From NCBI GenBank assembly GCA_002786025.1, contig NHNW01000024.1:372001-436000 (forward strand): DNA of 64,000 nucleotides, given 5' to 3'. The notes under the pieces are model-generated. The model worked only from the letters and a program-made list of their open reading frames with translations. It ran no database searches and was not told where the DNA came from. Below are positions 8,659-18,388 of this stretch, one piece after another; within the stretch, counting starts at the first letter, position 1; each line of letters begins with the position of its first letter. This DNA comes from Zasmidium citrigriseum. Its lineage: Eukaryota; Ascomycota; Dothideomycetes; Mycosphaerellales; Mycosphaerellaceae. The position numbers and the translations under genes are program-made.

Positions 8659-11593
8659 GTTTGTTTTGCTTCGATAATTATGTTTGTCCGTCGTCTGAAT
8701 CGATGGATTACGATGCGCTGGCGCGATGGTGCTGTACAGTCACACAGAGGTCGCAATCTGTGTGAGGTCGACTATTCCGCTCCACAGGGCGCTGGCGCAA
8801 CTGGATCGTTCGTCGTCGTGCTGGTCGTAGCGAACCAAAGTTCGGCTGGTGATGAGTCGTTGTCGCGTGTCCGTTGGTCGTCGCTAACTACCGCTATACA
8901 CAGTATATTGGAACAAGAAAAAGGATTCACGGCTCCGTGCAACGCCTAGCGATGCAGGTCATCGCTGGTGTCTGCGAGGACGATATCCAATGAGCTTCGG
9001 TTCGCGAGTGTTGCGCTGTACATGCAGTAGCTCGGCAAGGCCCTCGCCACAACCAGAACCGGTGGCTGGGGCAACGAGGGCGATGATGGTGGAAAGTTTA
9101 TCTCCCTATTCTCCGCGACTTCAGCTCGTCTCTTCATGCAACGTCGTCGAGGTCATGAAATCGTGAAAAGAGGATATCCCCAAGGACTGGTGACTGTCGG
9201 TGTTGGGCACAATGGAATATCGTCACCATGGAGATGGAAGCAACGGCTAATCGTCGCTGCCCAACTTACACCCCTGCACTCTAGTGCTACCTAAAAACCA
9301 CCTCACTCACCGATACTACTACAGCTTGTGAATACCGATTAGGCATGAACGGATCGCTTCGATGCAAGCTATCAAATATCGACATATAACACTCGGCTCC
9401 TCGAACAGGACTCCAGCTGGCCTTGCCATCGTTAAGCACGCCGTTCTCGAGATCGATTCGATGAGGGATTCCATCAGACAACCCAAGTCGCGTATGTATC
9501 CGGCGGAAATTAGGATAGACTTTAAGGTCATGGAACTGGTCAGAACACTGCGGATGTTGCAGGTTGTATCGTAAAAGTGCGTGGAAAATGATGGGTGTGT
9601 TCCAGTTTCGGCTAGCTTTGATCCCTGCTCTTCTACGAAGCCTTCTGTCTTCAAGCCTGAGGCAGCGAAAGGGACTTATGTCTGCCAAGCTGCTTATAAT
9701 GCCCATAAAGGGTTGAACTAATCCATTGAATACGCTGTGTCATGGAAAAAGGTCGCCGTCTGCGGAGATTGTGAGCCTCTATCGACAACGAACATGACGG
9801 TGTCCTAAGGCGCTTCCGGAGCAGAATCAGTAGATGTGTGCTGGATGAACTGCAGCAAGATCTTCCGTGATGTGGTATATTATTGCACGTCCAGTGAATG
9901 ACTGCGATATGGTCATTCGTGTTCGAAGGCAAGTTCAACCCTTTCCGTCGCGCAGCATCTTCCCTTTGGTCTAACGTCTTTCATACATCCACATTTCCGT
10001 TGTTGCGCGTCTCGATGATCGTCTCTTCTGGTGCTTATCCTCTTTCTGCTGCTTGACGATAGTTGCCAGAACGTGCGTTGATCGTTGCAAGGCTCTTGCG
10101 CAATCTAACTTGCGACGTGTGGATACGAACGCTTGGTTCCTTGAGGCAGAGCACTTCCCTCATGGCGATGGCGTCTGCGACGGAGGCAAGGTGTTTAGAC
10201 TGTTTGGCGTTGGTGCATTGGAATGCTGTTCACAATGCCACTCATTCAGAGCAAGTCGTTTGAGTCCATACGACGATGTCGAGATCGTCGACCTGTAGTT
10301 CAATATCGCAAGGATAAGTGTTGGTCGCCTGAGCATGGCCGAGGGGAACCAGCAGACCAACTCGCTGACCAATATTGCCACGTCGTCAACGACTACGAGG
10401 CTGAAAGACTCTCCGCGTCATCTGGCGATGTGTCAGCGCTCATCGAAGGCGCATTCGACGATCCTAAGCCCCCAAGTTACTGTCAGATATGTTACTTCGA
10501 TCACAGCCACCGCCATCTGGAGGACCTATTCACACGGCACAGTCTTGTGATGGACAGTAGCGCAGATAGTCTCTGGGCAAGTCTTTGCCTTCTGCCTCGT
10601 ACTTATAGGCCATTCAGCACTGCCAAGTGAAGGCTATGTGCGGATGAAGAATGTCGCCGGGTTCCGCGCGTATGATGCTACGACATTCGGCGAGCCCGAT
10701 CTGAGTCCAAGAGATATTTCTTGAAGATGGGATGAAGATGCAGTAGCGGTACCATTCTTAGCACTTTTGCCAGGGCCTCTGTCTTGGACCAAATCGCCAA
10801 GGAGCGTCATTCGGAGGTATGGAACACCCGGGGTTTGAATCGTTAAGCTTCGCCTTTCAAATTTGCTTCTGTCTGAGACAGCGAGCGGGTTGGTACATCT
10901 TCCCTTCCTGCGGACCAAGTCCTCCCCAGAAAGAGTGGCGCTTCTCGAAGAACTTCAGCTCGTACGGTGAACGAACCTGTGACCAAATATGGAAGCCTCT
11001 CGGACACGGATGCTGCTTTGGCTTGCCAACCGACAGCAGCTTCGCCTCAACCTTATTATCAAATCAGTGAATGCTTAAATATCATAATCCTTGGCTATTC
11101 TGTTTGTTATAATCAGAGGAGGCAAAGGAAGTGTTACTCAGCATGGAGGATATCATTCTTCTTGTGCAGCAAAGTTGTCATTGCTGGAACTGTTGGAACG
11201 AGCCACCCCTGCTCTTGAACTCTTGGCGCTGAGGCAAGAGGTGACGTTCGGCATCTACGGAAACGGGATGAAGGGCGAAAATCCGGCCGTACTTGGTTGT
11301 ATCATTCGAAACTTCGTACAGTAATTGTCGCCGCTGCGATGGATCGTTTCAGCCGGTAATGGTTGCCCTTGGCGAGACTGATGGAGGATGGGCCACGTCG
11401 TGCCCAGTTTGTGCGCAGTCCAGGGATGCTGATGAGGGCGGAGGATGAATCGGTATAAGTATTTCGTCCTTGGCCAGCAAGGTGTCCTTCCAGTCTTTCA
11501 TAGCATTGCTGCAGACTACGTCAAGGAAGAACGCTTTGCCTGTTCTCGAAATTGAATCCAAGTGGGCCAGGGTTCGGCGTTGCTTTTGAAACG
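8659..11593. other. 2.9 kb intergenic gap, no supported gene
   Basis: Upstream of the minus-strand giant gene and of the plus-strand carbonic anhydrase, so it holds both promoters. Only short uncorrelated open frames (under 140 codons) occur on both strands, none with a recognisable motif, signal peptide or splice-supported extension. No repeat or tRNA-like structure was seen by eye. An unannotated lncRNA or small secreted protein cannot be excluded. Confidence 0.5.
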
Positions 11594-12466
11594 ATGGCCG
11601 TTCTTACTTCTTTGCAGCTTCTTGCTCTGTCTCTCAGCATTGCTTCAGCTTGTCCTCAGCTCCAGAAAAGACAAGGCCTCAACTCGACTGTTCCTGAGGA
11701 GAATCGCTTCTGGGCGTACCAATCTTCTTTTGACTGGGGTCGACTTAATCCAGGTATGTTTAAGCTGCTTACCACACCTCTTGAACCCATGCTGACGGAT
11801 ATAGAATGGGAGTTGTGCCAGACCGGTACCCAGCAGAGTCCTATACCGCTGCGGCTCGATCAAGGCCTCTCGCGGTTCCACACTCTGACGTTCAATTATC
11901 CCGAAACAGTCGTCGGCGACTTCCACAACTGGGGATATGGTCCAGCGTACACACTCGACCGCGAGAATGACGATATCACAAGCCTTCCATCGGCGCAATT
12001 CGATGAGAACAATGTCAACGAGACGGTGTACTTAGCCAGCTGGCACATCCACGCGCCCGCCGACCACTCCGTTCAGGAAGACAGGTCCAAGGCCGAGCTG
12101 CACCTCGTCCACGCTGATGCTCAGGGACACGAACGTGCCGTTCTTGCCATCCGCATCGACCCGGGCAATGCTGATAGTGCGTTCTTCCGCCAGCAGCCAC
12201 CATTCATCGGATTCAACTCGACCAACGTGAGACGGCCGAAGACTGAGATGAACATGAACTTGGCCCTAGACGAGATAAACCGGTTCCGCGACTTCTGGAC
12301 TTATCGAGGTAGCCTGACCTCCCCGCCGTGCACCGAGGGGCTGCGATGGTTCCTGGCCAGGAACATCATGTTCGTGTCAGACGAGCAGATGCAGGACATC
12401 CTCAGGGTGTCCACGTTTTCCGCAAGAGCTGAGCAGGAGGTTTGGCGCCATGATATCAATGTATGA
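11594..12466 (+). CDS. Secreted alpha-class carbonic anhydrase, one in-frame intron
   Basis: Exons 11594-11753 and 11805-12466. The 51-nt intron (GTATGT ... GCTGAC ... ATAG, 11754-11804) has a length divisible by three and no stop, so it is easily mis-translated. Removing it gives the family's W..L.P.W..C..G..QSPI segment. The enzyme reversibly hydrates CO2 using zinc. Visible signs: a signal peptide (MAVLTSLQLLALSLSIASA) followed by a Kex2-like KR; the QQSPI substrate-cleft motif; the zinc-ligand pair HxH in WHIHAPADHSV (codons at 12044 and 12050); a third ligand His in ELHLVH (12101); and the C-terminal YRGSLTSPPCTEG motif containing the Thr gatekeeper. The product is about 273 residues after intron removal, a normal single-domain length. 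Several N-x-S/T sites agree with secretion, so action is probably at the wall or outside the cell. The start at 11594 was chosen because it opens the signal peptide; the upstream in-frame extension lacks an ATG. Confidence 0.93.
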   Translation: MAVLTSLQLLALSLSIASACPQLQKRQGLNSTVPEENRFWAYQSSFDWGRLNPGMFKLLTTPLEPMLTDIEWELCQTGTQQSPIPLRLDQGLSRFHTLTFNYPETVVGDFHNWGYGPAYTLDRENDDITSLPSAQFDENNVNETVYLASWHIHAPADHSVQEDRSKAELHLVHADAQGHERAVLAIRIDPGNADSAFFRQQPPFIGFNSTNVRRPKTEMNMNLALDEINRFRDFWTYRGSLTSPPCTEGLRWFLARNIMFVSDEQMQDILRVSTFSARAEQEVWRHDINV

Positions 12467-13146
12467 GTATGGGGACAGAGTTAGCACCGGTGTTGGAATT
12501 CAGGGGGTTGGTAGCTTCGTTCAAGTTGAAATTTTCACTTCGATTGATCCGCAGTCGCAGGCAAGGTATAAAGGTTCACTGAGTCTTCGGACACATGCTG
12601 CACGCGTGTTTGCATGTGATAATCAAGAGCGCCATGCATGTGATTGCATGCGGCGTTGATGTAGGAAGCAGCATTCCAAGTGAATGCTTCTTTGAAGTAG
12701 GCAAGTGGGGCAGAGCGGCTGCTCCCGCGCCTTCCTCTTATATAAAGTTGGAGCTCTTCCCCAAGCTCGGAGGAAGCCACAGCGCCTCGCCGACCGCATT
12801 TGTTTACTTCAACTTCACATCGACCGCCGCGACCACCTCCAATTCACCGCCATCACCGTCGCGAGCCATCAATCAACCCGCCAATTCACTCACATCGACC
12901 ATTGACGAGCGCGCCGACACGTAACACGCCACGCGACAAAGCGACAAAGCTCCAGGATCCCTACATAGACTGCTGGACACTTCAGTTGTCATGCGACCAA
13001 GCTCGTAGATGCACACCTGCCTCTTACGTGACTCTGTGTAGTGTGACCCGTCGCCATTCCACTGCTGTCCACTGCCGTCGTGTGTGCGACAAGACCATGT
13101 GATCCTCGAGCTCCACCCAACTACATACCCACATACTTCCATCTCA
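12467..13146. other. Intergenic region, FCP1 promoter and 5' UTR
   Basis: Between the carbonic anhydrase stop and the FCP1 start. It contains a TATA-like element and a C/A-rich leader with CACA and CGAC runs. The GTG-led open frame continuous with FCP1 from 13084 is taken as untranslated leader. Confidence 0.5.
12739..12746 (+). promoter_or_regulatory. TATA-like box upstream of FCP1
   Basis: TATATAAA followed by G, preceded by a C/T-rich stretch and followed by about 400 nt of C/A-rich leader before the FCP1 ATG. Position and match are suggestive only; no transcript start is visible in the sequence. Confidence 0.3.
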
Positions 13147-15714
13147 ATGCGCCTGTACACGCCCGACACCCTCCGGTATCCGATCACCGTGACGAAGCTG
13201 CTCAAGCGGCCCGGAGATGAGATCGAGCGGGATGGGCACCTCTTCAACTACGAGTACAAGAGCGTGGTGCAGCAATGGGACGAGTTCGAGCGGGAGGATG
13301 TCGACGTGGAGAAGACGTTTTACTCCACATTCGAGAGCGAGCTGGAGGGTACCGTGGCTGAGCTGAACGTTCACGTCGGCCAGGTCATCACGCGCCGGAC
13401 TATGGTGGCAGATGTCGATGAGGCGTGCAGACATGAAGTGCAATTCGGGGGTCTTTGCGCTAACTGCGGCAAAGACATGAACGAGATTCACTCATACAAC
13501 GAGTCGGCTGCGATGACCTCACGCGCCACCATCAACACAATCCATGGCCGTACTGAGCTATTGGTCTCCGAGGAAGAGGCGACCAAGGCTGATGAAGAGG
13601 CGAAACGCAGGTTACTGGACACGCGCCGGCTGAGTCTAGTCGTCGATCTGGACCAGACCATCATTCACGCTTCTGTCGAACCGACCATCGGCGAGTGGCA
13701 GAACGATCCATCGAATCCAAATCATGAAGCGGTCAAAGACGTGTGCAAGTTCCAGCTGGTGGATGATCTGCCAGGTAGGCCAGGGACATGGTATTACATC
13801 AAGCTGCGGCCTGGCCTTCGCGAGTTCCTCAAAACCATGTCGCAATACTACGAAATGCACATATACACCATGGGCACGAGAGCATACGCCGAGAATATCG
13901 CCAAGATCGTTGATCCCGAACGCCAGATCTTTGGCGATCGCATCCTGTCAAGAGACGAGAGCGGGAGTATGACTGCCAAGAGCTTGAAAAGATTGTTTCC
14001 AGTGGACACGAAGATGGTCGTTATCATCGACGATCGGGCTGATGTCTGGCACTGGATACCTAATCTCGTCAAGGTCAACGTCTACGAGTTCTTTGTTGGT
14101 ATTGGCGACATCAACAGCAGCTTCTTGCCAAAGCGGCCGGAGCTGGATGCGAAACCAAAGGCAATCACAGCTGACAAGGCGCCTGCAAACAGTGAAAGCT
14201 CCGACGCCAGTTCAAACGATTCCAAGTCGAGCGCAAGCACACCGAGTACAGCACCCACAACTCCCCCGACTGCAAACGGGGAAGTTTCTGCGGTTGAGCA
14301 AATGGTCAGCATGGCCGGTAAACAAGATGCTAAAAGCATCAAGTCGAAGGAGGAAGAGCAGGAACAGGCTATTGCTGCACAGTTGGAAGACCGACCGCTG
14401 TTGCAAAAGCAGAAGATGCTGGATGCATTGGAAGAGGAAGAGGCCAAGACATCGCCGGCAGCCGAAGCGGCAGCCGAGCTCCTCTCAGAGAATGGCGAGA
14501 AGAATGATGAACAGCCAAAAGAGGAACATCCGAAGAAGCACTATCGACACAACTTGCTCCAGGATGACGACACCGAGTTGACGCATCTCGAGCAAAGCCT
14601 GCGCGACATCCACAAGGCCTATTACGACGAATATGAACGCGATGCGGCTGGGAGCAAAGGTAGTAGAGTCGCCGAACTACGACCAGGACACACGAAGAAA
14701 CGATCCGTTGATGAGTTCCGACACATACCGGACGCTGCTGCCATCATGGACAACCTCAAATCAAAAGTGCTCTCGGACGTACACATCGTCTTTTCTGGTG
14801 TTGTGCCGCTGGGAGTTGACATTCAGAACCATGACACCGCACTTTGGGCCAAGAGCTTCGGCGCCACTGTCAGTGAGAACATCACTAAGAGGACGACTCA
14901 CGTGATAGCGTCACCCGAGCGACGGACGGCCAAAGTACGTCAAGCAGCAAAGAAGGGCGCCCGAATCGCCATCGTCAACCAAGACTGGTTGTTGGCATGT
15001 TTCAGTCAATGGAAGAAGGTCGATGAGAACCCTTATCGAATCCACTCTGATGCGCCTACGAATGGCACCGCGGGTCTACCAGACAGCTTCGAAAATAAGG
15101 ACTTCATGCTGTCATCCTCGGATGAGGAGGCCGCTCAGACTGAAGACGAGACTGAAGATGCCGAGACACCCAATGGCAACGGCAACCCGCGGTTGACGAT
15201 TGATACCGGCCTCGAGACGGACACTGATACCGAGGACTTGGATCAATTTGCTCCATCAATGAACCGACAAGACAGCAGTCCAACCGAGACCGAGCATGAT
15301 GCCAACTGGGACGAGATCAATGCCGAGCTGGAAGAATTCCTTGGTAGCGAAGGTGATGAGACTGAAAGCGAGAGTGAGAGCGAAAGCACCATCGCGAGTT
15401 CATTGAAGACACCTCCAAGCCAGCGGAAGAGAAAGTCTGACGATCGAGATTCAGAGGATGAGGTGGATGGGAGCAGACTTCAGAAGCGGAAGAAGGAGGC
15501 TTTGGAACGGACCAGCAGTCTCACCAACCTCGTCGCCTCGGGGAACTCAACACCAAGAGCGGGTGATGGACCACCAGCTGAAGATGTAGATGGTTTCGAG
15601 TCCGGCGGTGAGTCTGATCTCGAGGCAGCGTTGGCCAAGGAGTTCGAGAATGACGATGAGGAGGAAGAAGCTGCCACGGAGAATGGCGGTGGGAAGGATG
15701 CCCTGGATCAATAG
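13147..15714 (+). CDS. fcp1: RNA polymerase II CTD phosphatase FCP1
   Basis: Single exon, 855 residues. FCP1 dephosphorylates the heptad repeats of the Rpb1 C-terminal domain, recycling Pol II in the nucleus. The N-terminus (MRLYTPDTLRYPITVTKLL) is followed by a hybrid-motif-like region and the CxHEVQFGGLCANCGKDM segment typical of FCP1 (about residue 97). The phosphatase core opens with LVVDLDQTIIHAS, whose DxDxT at 13645-13659 (from residue 167) supplies the phospho-acceptor Asp. IIDDRADVW downstream completes the FCPH domain. A Ser/Glu-rich linker leads to a BRCT domain (about residues 540-630: VHIVFSGVVPLG ... DWLLACFSQWKK). The tail is acidic, with DESE runs and a KRKK patch, as expected for TFIIF/TFIIB contacts. 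Length and domain order match fungal FCP1. The ATG at 13147 is the first in-frame ATG; upstream codons are only GTG. Confidence 0.95.
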   Translation: MRLYTPDTLRYPITVTKLLKRPGDEIERDGHLFNYEYKSVVQQWDEFEREDVDVEKTFYSTFESELEGTVAELNVHVGQVITRRTMVADVDEACRHEVQFGGLCANCGKDMNEIHSYNESAAMTSRATINTIHGRTELLVSEEEATKADEEAKRRLLDTRRLSLVVDLDQTIIHASVEPTIGEWQNDPSNPNHEAVKDVCKFQLVDDLPGRPGTWYYIKLRPGLREFLKTMSQYYEMHIYTMGTRAYAENIAKIVDPERQIFGDRILSRDESGSMTAKSLKRLFPVDTKMVVIIDDRADVWHWIPNLVKVNVYEFFVGIGDINSSFLPKRPELDAKPKAITADKAPANSESSDASSNDSKSSASTPSTAPTTPPTANGEVSAVEQMVSMAGKQDAKSIKSKEEEQEQAIAAQLEDRPLLQKQKMLDALEEEEAKTSPAAEAAAELLSENGEKNDEQPKEEHPKKHYRHNLLQDDDTELTHLEQSLRDIHKAYYDEYERDAAGSKGSRVAELRPGHTKKRSVDEFRHIPDAAAIMDNLKSKVLSDVHIVFSGVVPLGVDIQNHDTALWAKSFGATVSENITKRTTHVIASPERRTAKVRQAAKKGARIAIVNQDWLLACFSQWKKVDENPYRIHSDAPTNGTAGLPDSFENKDFMLSSSDEEAAQTEDETEDAETPNGNGNPRLTIDTGLETDTDTEDLDQFAPSMNRQDSSPTETEHDANWDEINAELEEFLGSEGDETESESESESTIASSLKTPPSQRKRKSDDRDSEDEVDGSRLQKRKKEALERTSSLTNLVASGNSTPRAGDGPPAEDVDGFESGGESDLEAALAKEFENDDEEEEAATENGGGKDALDQ

Positions 15715-16046
15715 CGGCATCACTCTTGGATTTGGCGTTCTCAAGGCGAGCAAGAGGGACATACCACGTTGCATAGCGAGGTGCTGGGAGTCGATGCATT
15801 CTTGTTTGAGTAGCACCTCAAACGTACTACACATCAGCATCGATCACGAAATGAAGAAGTTGAAACGCGTTTACGTAAAAATGTCGTCATTATTGTTCAA
15901 GGTTCACATGACACTGACTTTATGGACACGGCAGCAAACCTTATATGCCAAGTCCTACTTTTCCTCGCCATCGCCATTCTTCCAACAATGGCCTCTCCTA
16001 TACCTAGACATCGACGACAAAAGATCTACCTTTCAAATCCTCAAAG
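15715..16046. other. Short intergenic region
   Basis: 332 bp between FCP1 and the MFS gene. It must hold the FCP1 terminator and the MFS promoter. I see no repeat, no convincing TATA box and no additional coding frame. Confidence 0.5.
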
Positions 16047-17519
16047 ATGGCACGCAAAAACAACGACGACGAGAGGCGCCCTCTCCTCAACGGCCACTCC
16101 AACACCCACAGCCATGAAGACCAAGAACCCATCACCATAACATTCACCGAAGACGACCCCACAAACCCCCGAAACTGGCCCCTCAAATCAAAATACCTCC
16201 AAACCACCCAAATAACCCTCATAGCCTTCATCTGCCCCATGGCCTCCTCCATAATGGCGCCCGCAGCCACCGAACTCCAATCCTCCTTCCCAGCCGCCAC
16301 GCGCCAATCCATCATCGCCGGCCAAGCCGTCTTCGTCATGATGCTAGGCATAGGCCCCTTATTCCTCGCCCCCATGTCCGAGACCTTCGGACGGAGGAAG
16401 ATTTTCTTGGGGTGTTTGGCGGTTTTTGCGGTGCTGCAGGTTCCGACAAGTTTGGTGGGGAATGTGGCGGGGTTTGTGGTGTTGAGGGCGCTGGCGGGGG
16501 TTTTTGGGAGTGTGGGGGTTGCGAATGGGGGTGGGACGGTGAGTGATATATTTGCTGTGAGGGAGAGGGCGAAGGTGCTGGGGGTTTATTTGTTGGGGCC
16601 GTTGTTGGGGCCGAGTATTGGGCCGCTTTTTGGAGGGCTTATCGTTGGAAGTATGTCTTGGAGGTGGATTTTTGGGCTTACTGGCATCCTTGCTGGTGTC
16701 ATGACGATCATTTGTTATTTCTTCTTGTATGAGACGAGGGCTGTGACAATTCTGGAGTTGAGGAAGCAGGAACTGGAGAGGGAGCATCCGAGGAAGAAGT
16801 ACGTGGTCGATGGATCGAGTGACCAGGGCCTACTCTCGAAGATTGGTTCCAACAGCACGCGGGCTGTGAAGATTCTCGGGACGCAGCCGATTGTCATGAT
16901 CATGTCGTTTTACCAGGCTTTGGTCTTCAGCAGCATGTACAGCTTGTACTCGCAGTACAGCTCGATCTGGTCGGAGCCGCCGTACGAGTTCAACAAGAAG
17001 CAGATTGGTTTGATGTATCTCGGACCGGCTCTGGGATTCATCTTCTGTGCTGTCTTTATTGTACTCTTCATCGACAAGGTGTACAGCTCGCTGGCCAAAC
17101 GGAATGACGATGAAGGCCAACCCGAATATCGACTGCCCATGGCCAATGTTGGAGCTGTCTTTCTCCCGGTATCTCTCTTCTGGTTCGGCTGGAGCGTCGA
17201 AAAGGATATCACTTGGCCGGTGCCGTTCATCGCGACGATGCTCTTCGGGGCTAGTCAGGTGAGCATCTTCAACTGCGTGCAGACTTACTACATCGACGCA
17301 TACGAGAGCAACGCAGCAAGCGCTCTTGCGGCCGGGGCCTTCCTTCGAAGCATCGTCGGCGGCATCGTCCCTCTGTTCGTCAGCGGCATGTTCGAGGAGC
17401 TAGGATATGGATGGGGTATGAGTGTCTTCGGGATCTTGAGCGTGATCTTGATGCCAGCGCCAGCGATCTTCTTCTGGATGGGAAGAAGGCTGAGGGAGAA
17501 GTTTCCGTTCAAAGGATGA
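16047..17519 (+). CDS. MFS drug:H+ antiporter-type (DHA1) transporter
   Basis: Single exon, 490 residues, about 12 hydrophobic segments split 6+6 by a charged loop (LRKQELEREHPRKKY). The cytosolic N-terminus carries the ITFTEDDPTNPRNWP signature common in fungal DHA1 exporters, followed by TM1. The loop SETFGRRKIFLG corresponds to the MFS loop 2-3 motif. GPLLGPSIGPLFGG matches the antiporter motif C, and WRWIFGLTGI follows it. Plasma-membrane efflux of drugs, polyamines or a metabolite is the family role; the substrate cannot be read from sequence. No biosynthetic genes adjoin it, so it is not obviously part of a metabolite cluster. Codon use is remarkable: third positions are almost all C or A up to about 16,378, then almost all G or T until about 16,660, then normal. 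Start: first ATG, with a K/R/D-rich N-terminus as usual. Confidence 0.9.
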   Translation: MARKNNDDERRPLLNGHSNTHSHEDQEPITITFTEDDPTNPRNWPLKSKYLQTTQITLIAFICPMASSIMAPAATELQSSFPAATRQSIIAGQAVFVMMLGIGPLFLAPMSETFGRRKIFLGCLAVFAVLQVPTSLVGNVAGFVVLRALAGVFGSVGVANGGGTVSDIFAVRERAKVLGVYLLGPLLGPSIGPLFGGLIVGSMSWRWIFGLTGILAGVMTIICYFFLYETRAVTILELRKQELEREHPRKKYVVDGSSDQGLLSKIGSNSTRAVKILGTQPIVMIMSFYQALVFSSMYSLYSQYSSIWSEPPYEFNKKQIGLMYLGPALGFIFCAVFIVLFIDKVYSSLAKRNDDEGQPEYRLPMANVGAVFLPVSLFWFGWSVEKDITWPVPFIATMLFGASQVSIFNCVQTYYIDAYESNAASALAAGAFLRSIVGGIVPLFVSGMFEELGYGWGMSVFGILSVILMPAPAIFFWMGRRLREKFPFKG

Positions 17520-18388
17520 TTGCATGTGATACAGGGAAAAGCATAGATAATAAAAGTAAGAGGGAACACAGTTGAGGCGTCTTGCATGCGGCGGAGGGGT
17601 TCACCTGCATAGCATTGATTCGATAGATCAAAAAGTGATGAGCGATGAAGGATTCAGTTCCACATGCTGTATGAGCCCTGCTGGTGCTCGCGTGTTCGGC
17701 GTCTGTTCTCCAAGAAGATTGGCCATAGTGAGATGGCACAGGGCGGTGCTGCGGAGTGACGGCAGAGTGCATGTGCATATGCTGTGCTTCTGAATATGAT
17801 TTAAGCCACGAATTCCCTGACGCTCAACAAATGCGATATTTCGTCCAGTATGATGCTTTTTCGTGAATGATGGTGTTGATAAGGAAGGAGAGGTGATGTG
17901 GTGATGTGGATTCGCCTGTACTCACTGTGGCTGCGCGATATCCACAGCCTTTCAAGACCTTGACCCCTCACCAAGAACAGCTTTGACAATGAATCCACAG
18001 TGACCTTGACCACACTAAGACGAAAATCAGCTGCGAGCTGTAGTGGAGAAGGGCGAAGGCACAGCCAGCATCAACCCTGCATGTGCGCTGTTGCCTCGAT
18101 CTCCCACTCGACTGGCGACGACTGCGCATGGAAAGGCTGAGAGGCCGCCCTGTCGAAAACCTCTCGCTCGCTACACTTTCTTGAACGCACATCTACACTG
18201 CCCGCCCAGCCTGCCAACTCATCAATCGCCTACACCGAGCTGAATAGTCAAAGGCGCATCCACCGTCCGCAGTGCAAGTCGCTCTTTCTTCGATCCCTCT
18301 CCGTCCTTCCGTCTTGTCATTGCGAAAGACTCTGCAAGTGAATACACCCAGCAGAAAGAGACGTCGGGCTTGCTGCGGATCACACATT
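17520..18388. other. Intergenic region, no supported gene
   Basis: 869 bp between two plus-strand genes. Short open frames on both strands show no family motif and no coding-like codon use. From about 18,050 the DNA becomes C/A/G-mixed leader-like sequence up to the ATG at 18389. Confidence 0.45.

Noticed and set aside
9287..9706. 139-codon minus-strand frame in the 2.9 kb gap
   Set aside because: Overlaps a second minus frame of similar size, shows no motif, no splice-supported extension and no coding-like composition.
10223..10630. 135-codon plus-strand frame with a CQICYFDHSHRH segment
   Set aside because: Looks briefly zinc-finger-like, but neighbouring frames are equally open, there is no domain spacing, and the upstream part is incoherent.
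11552..11593. N-terminal extension of the carbonic anhydrase
   Set aside because: Begins with TTG and precedes a clean signal peptide at the ATG 11594.
13084..13146. N-terminal extension of FCP1
   Set aside because: Begins with GTG; the ATG at 13147 gives the normal FCP1 N-terminus.
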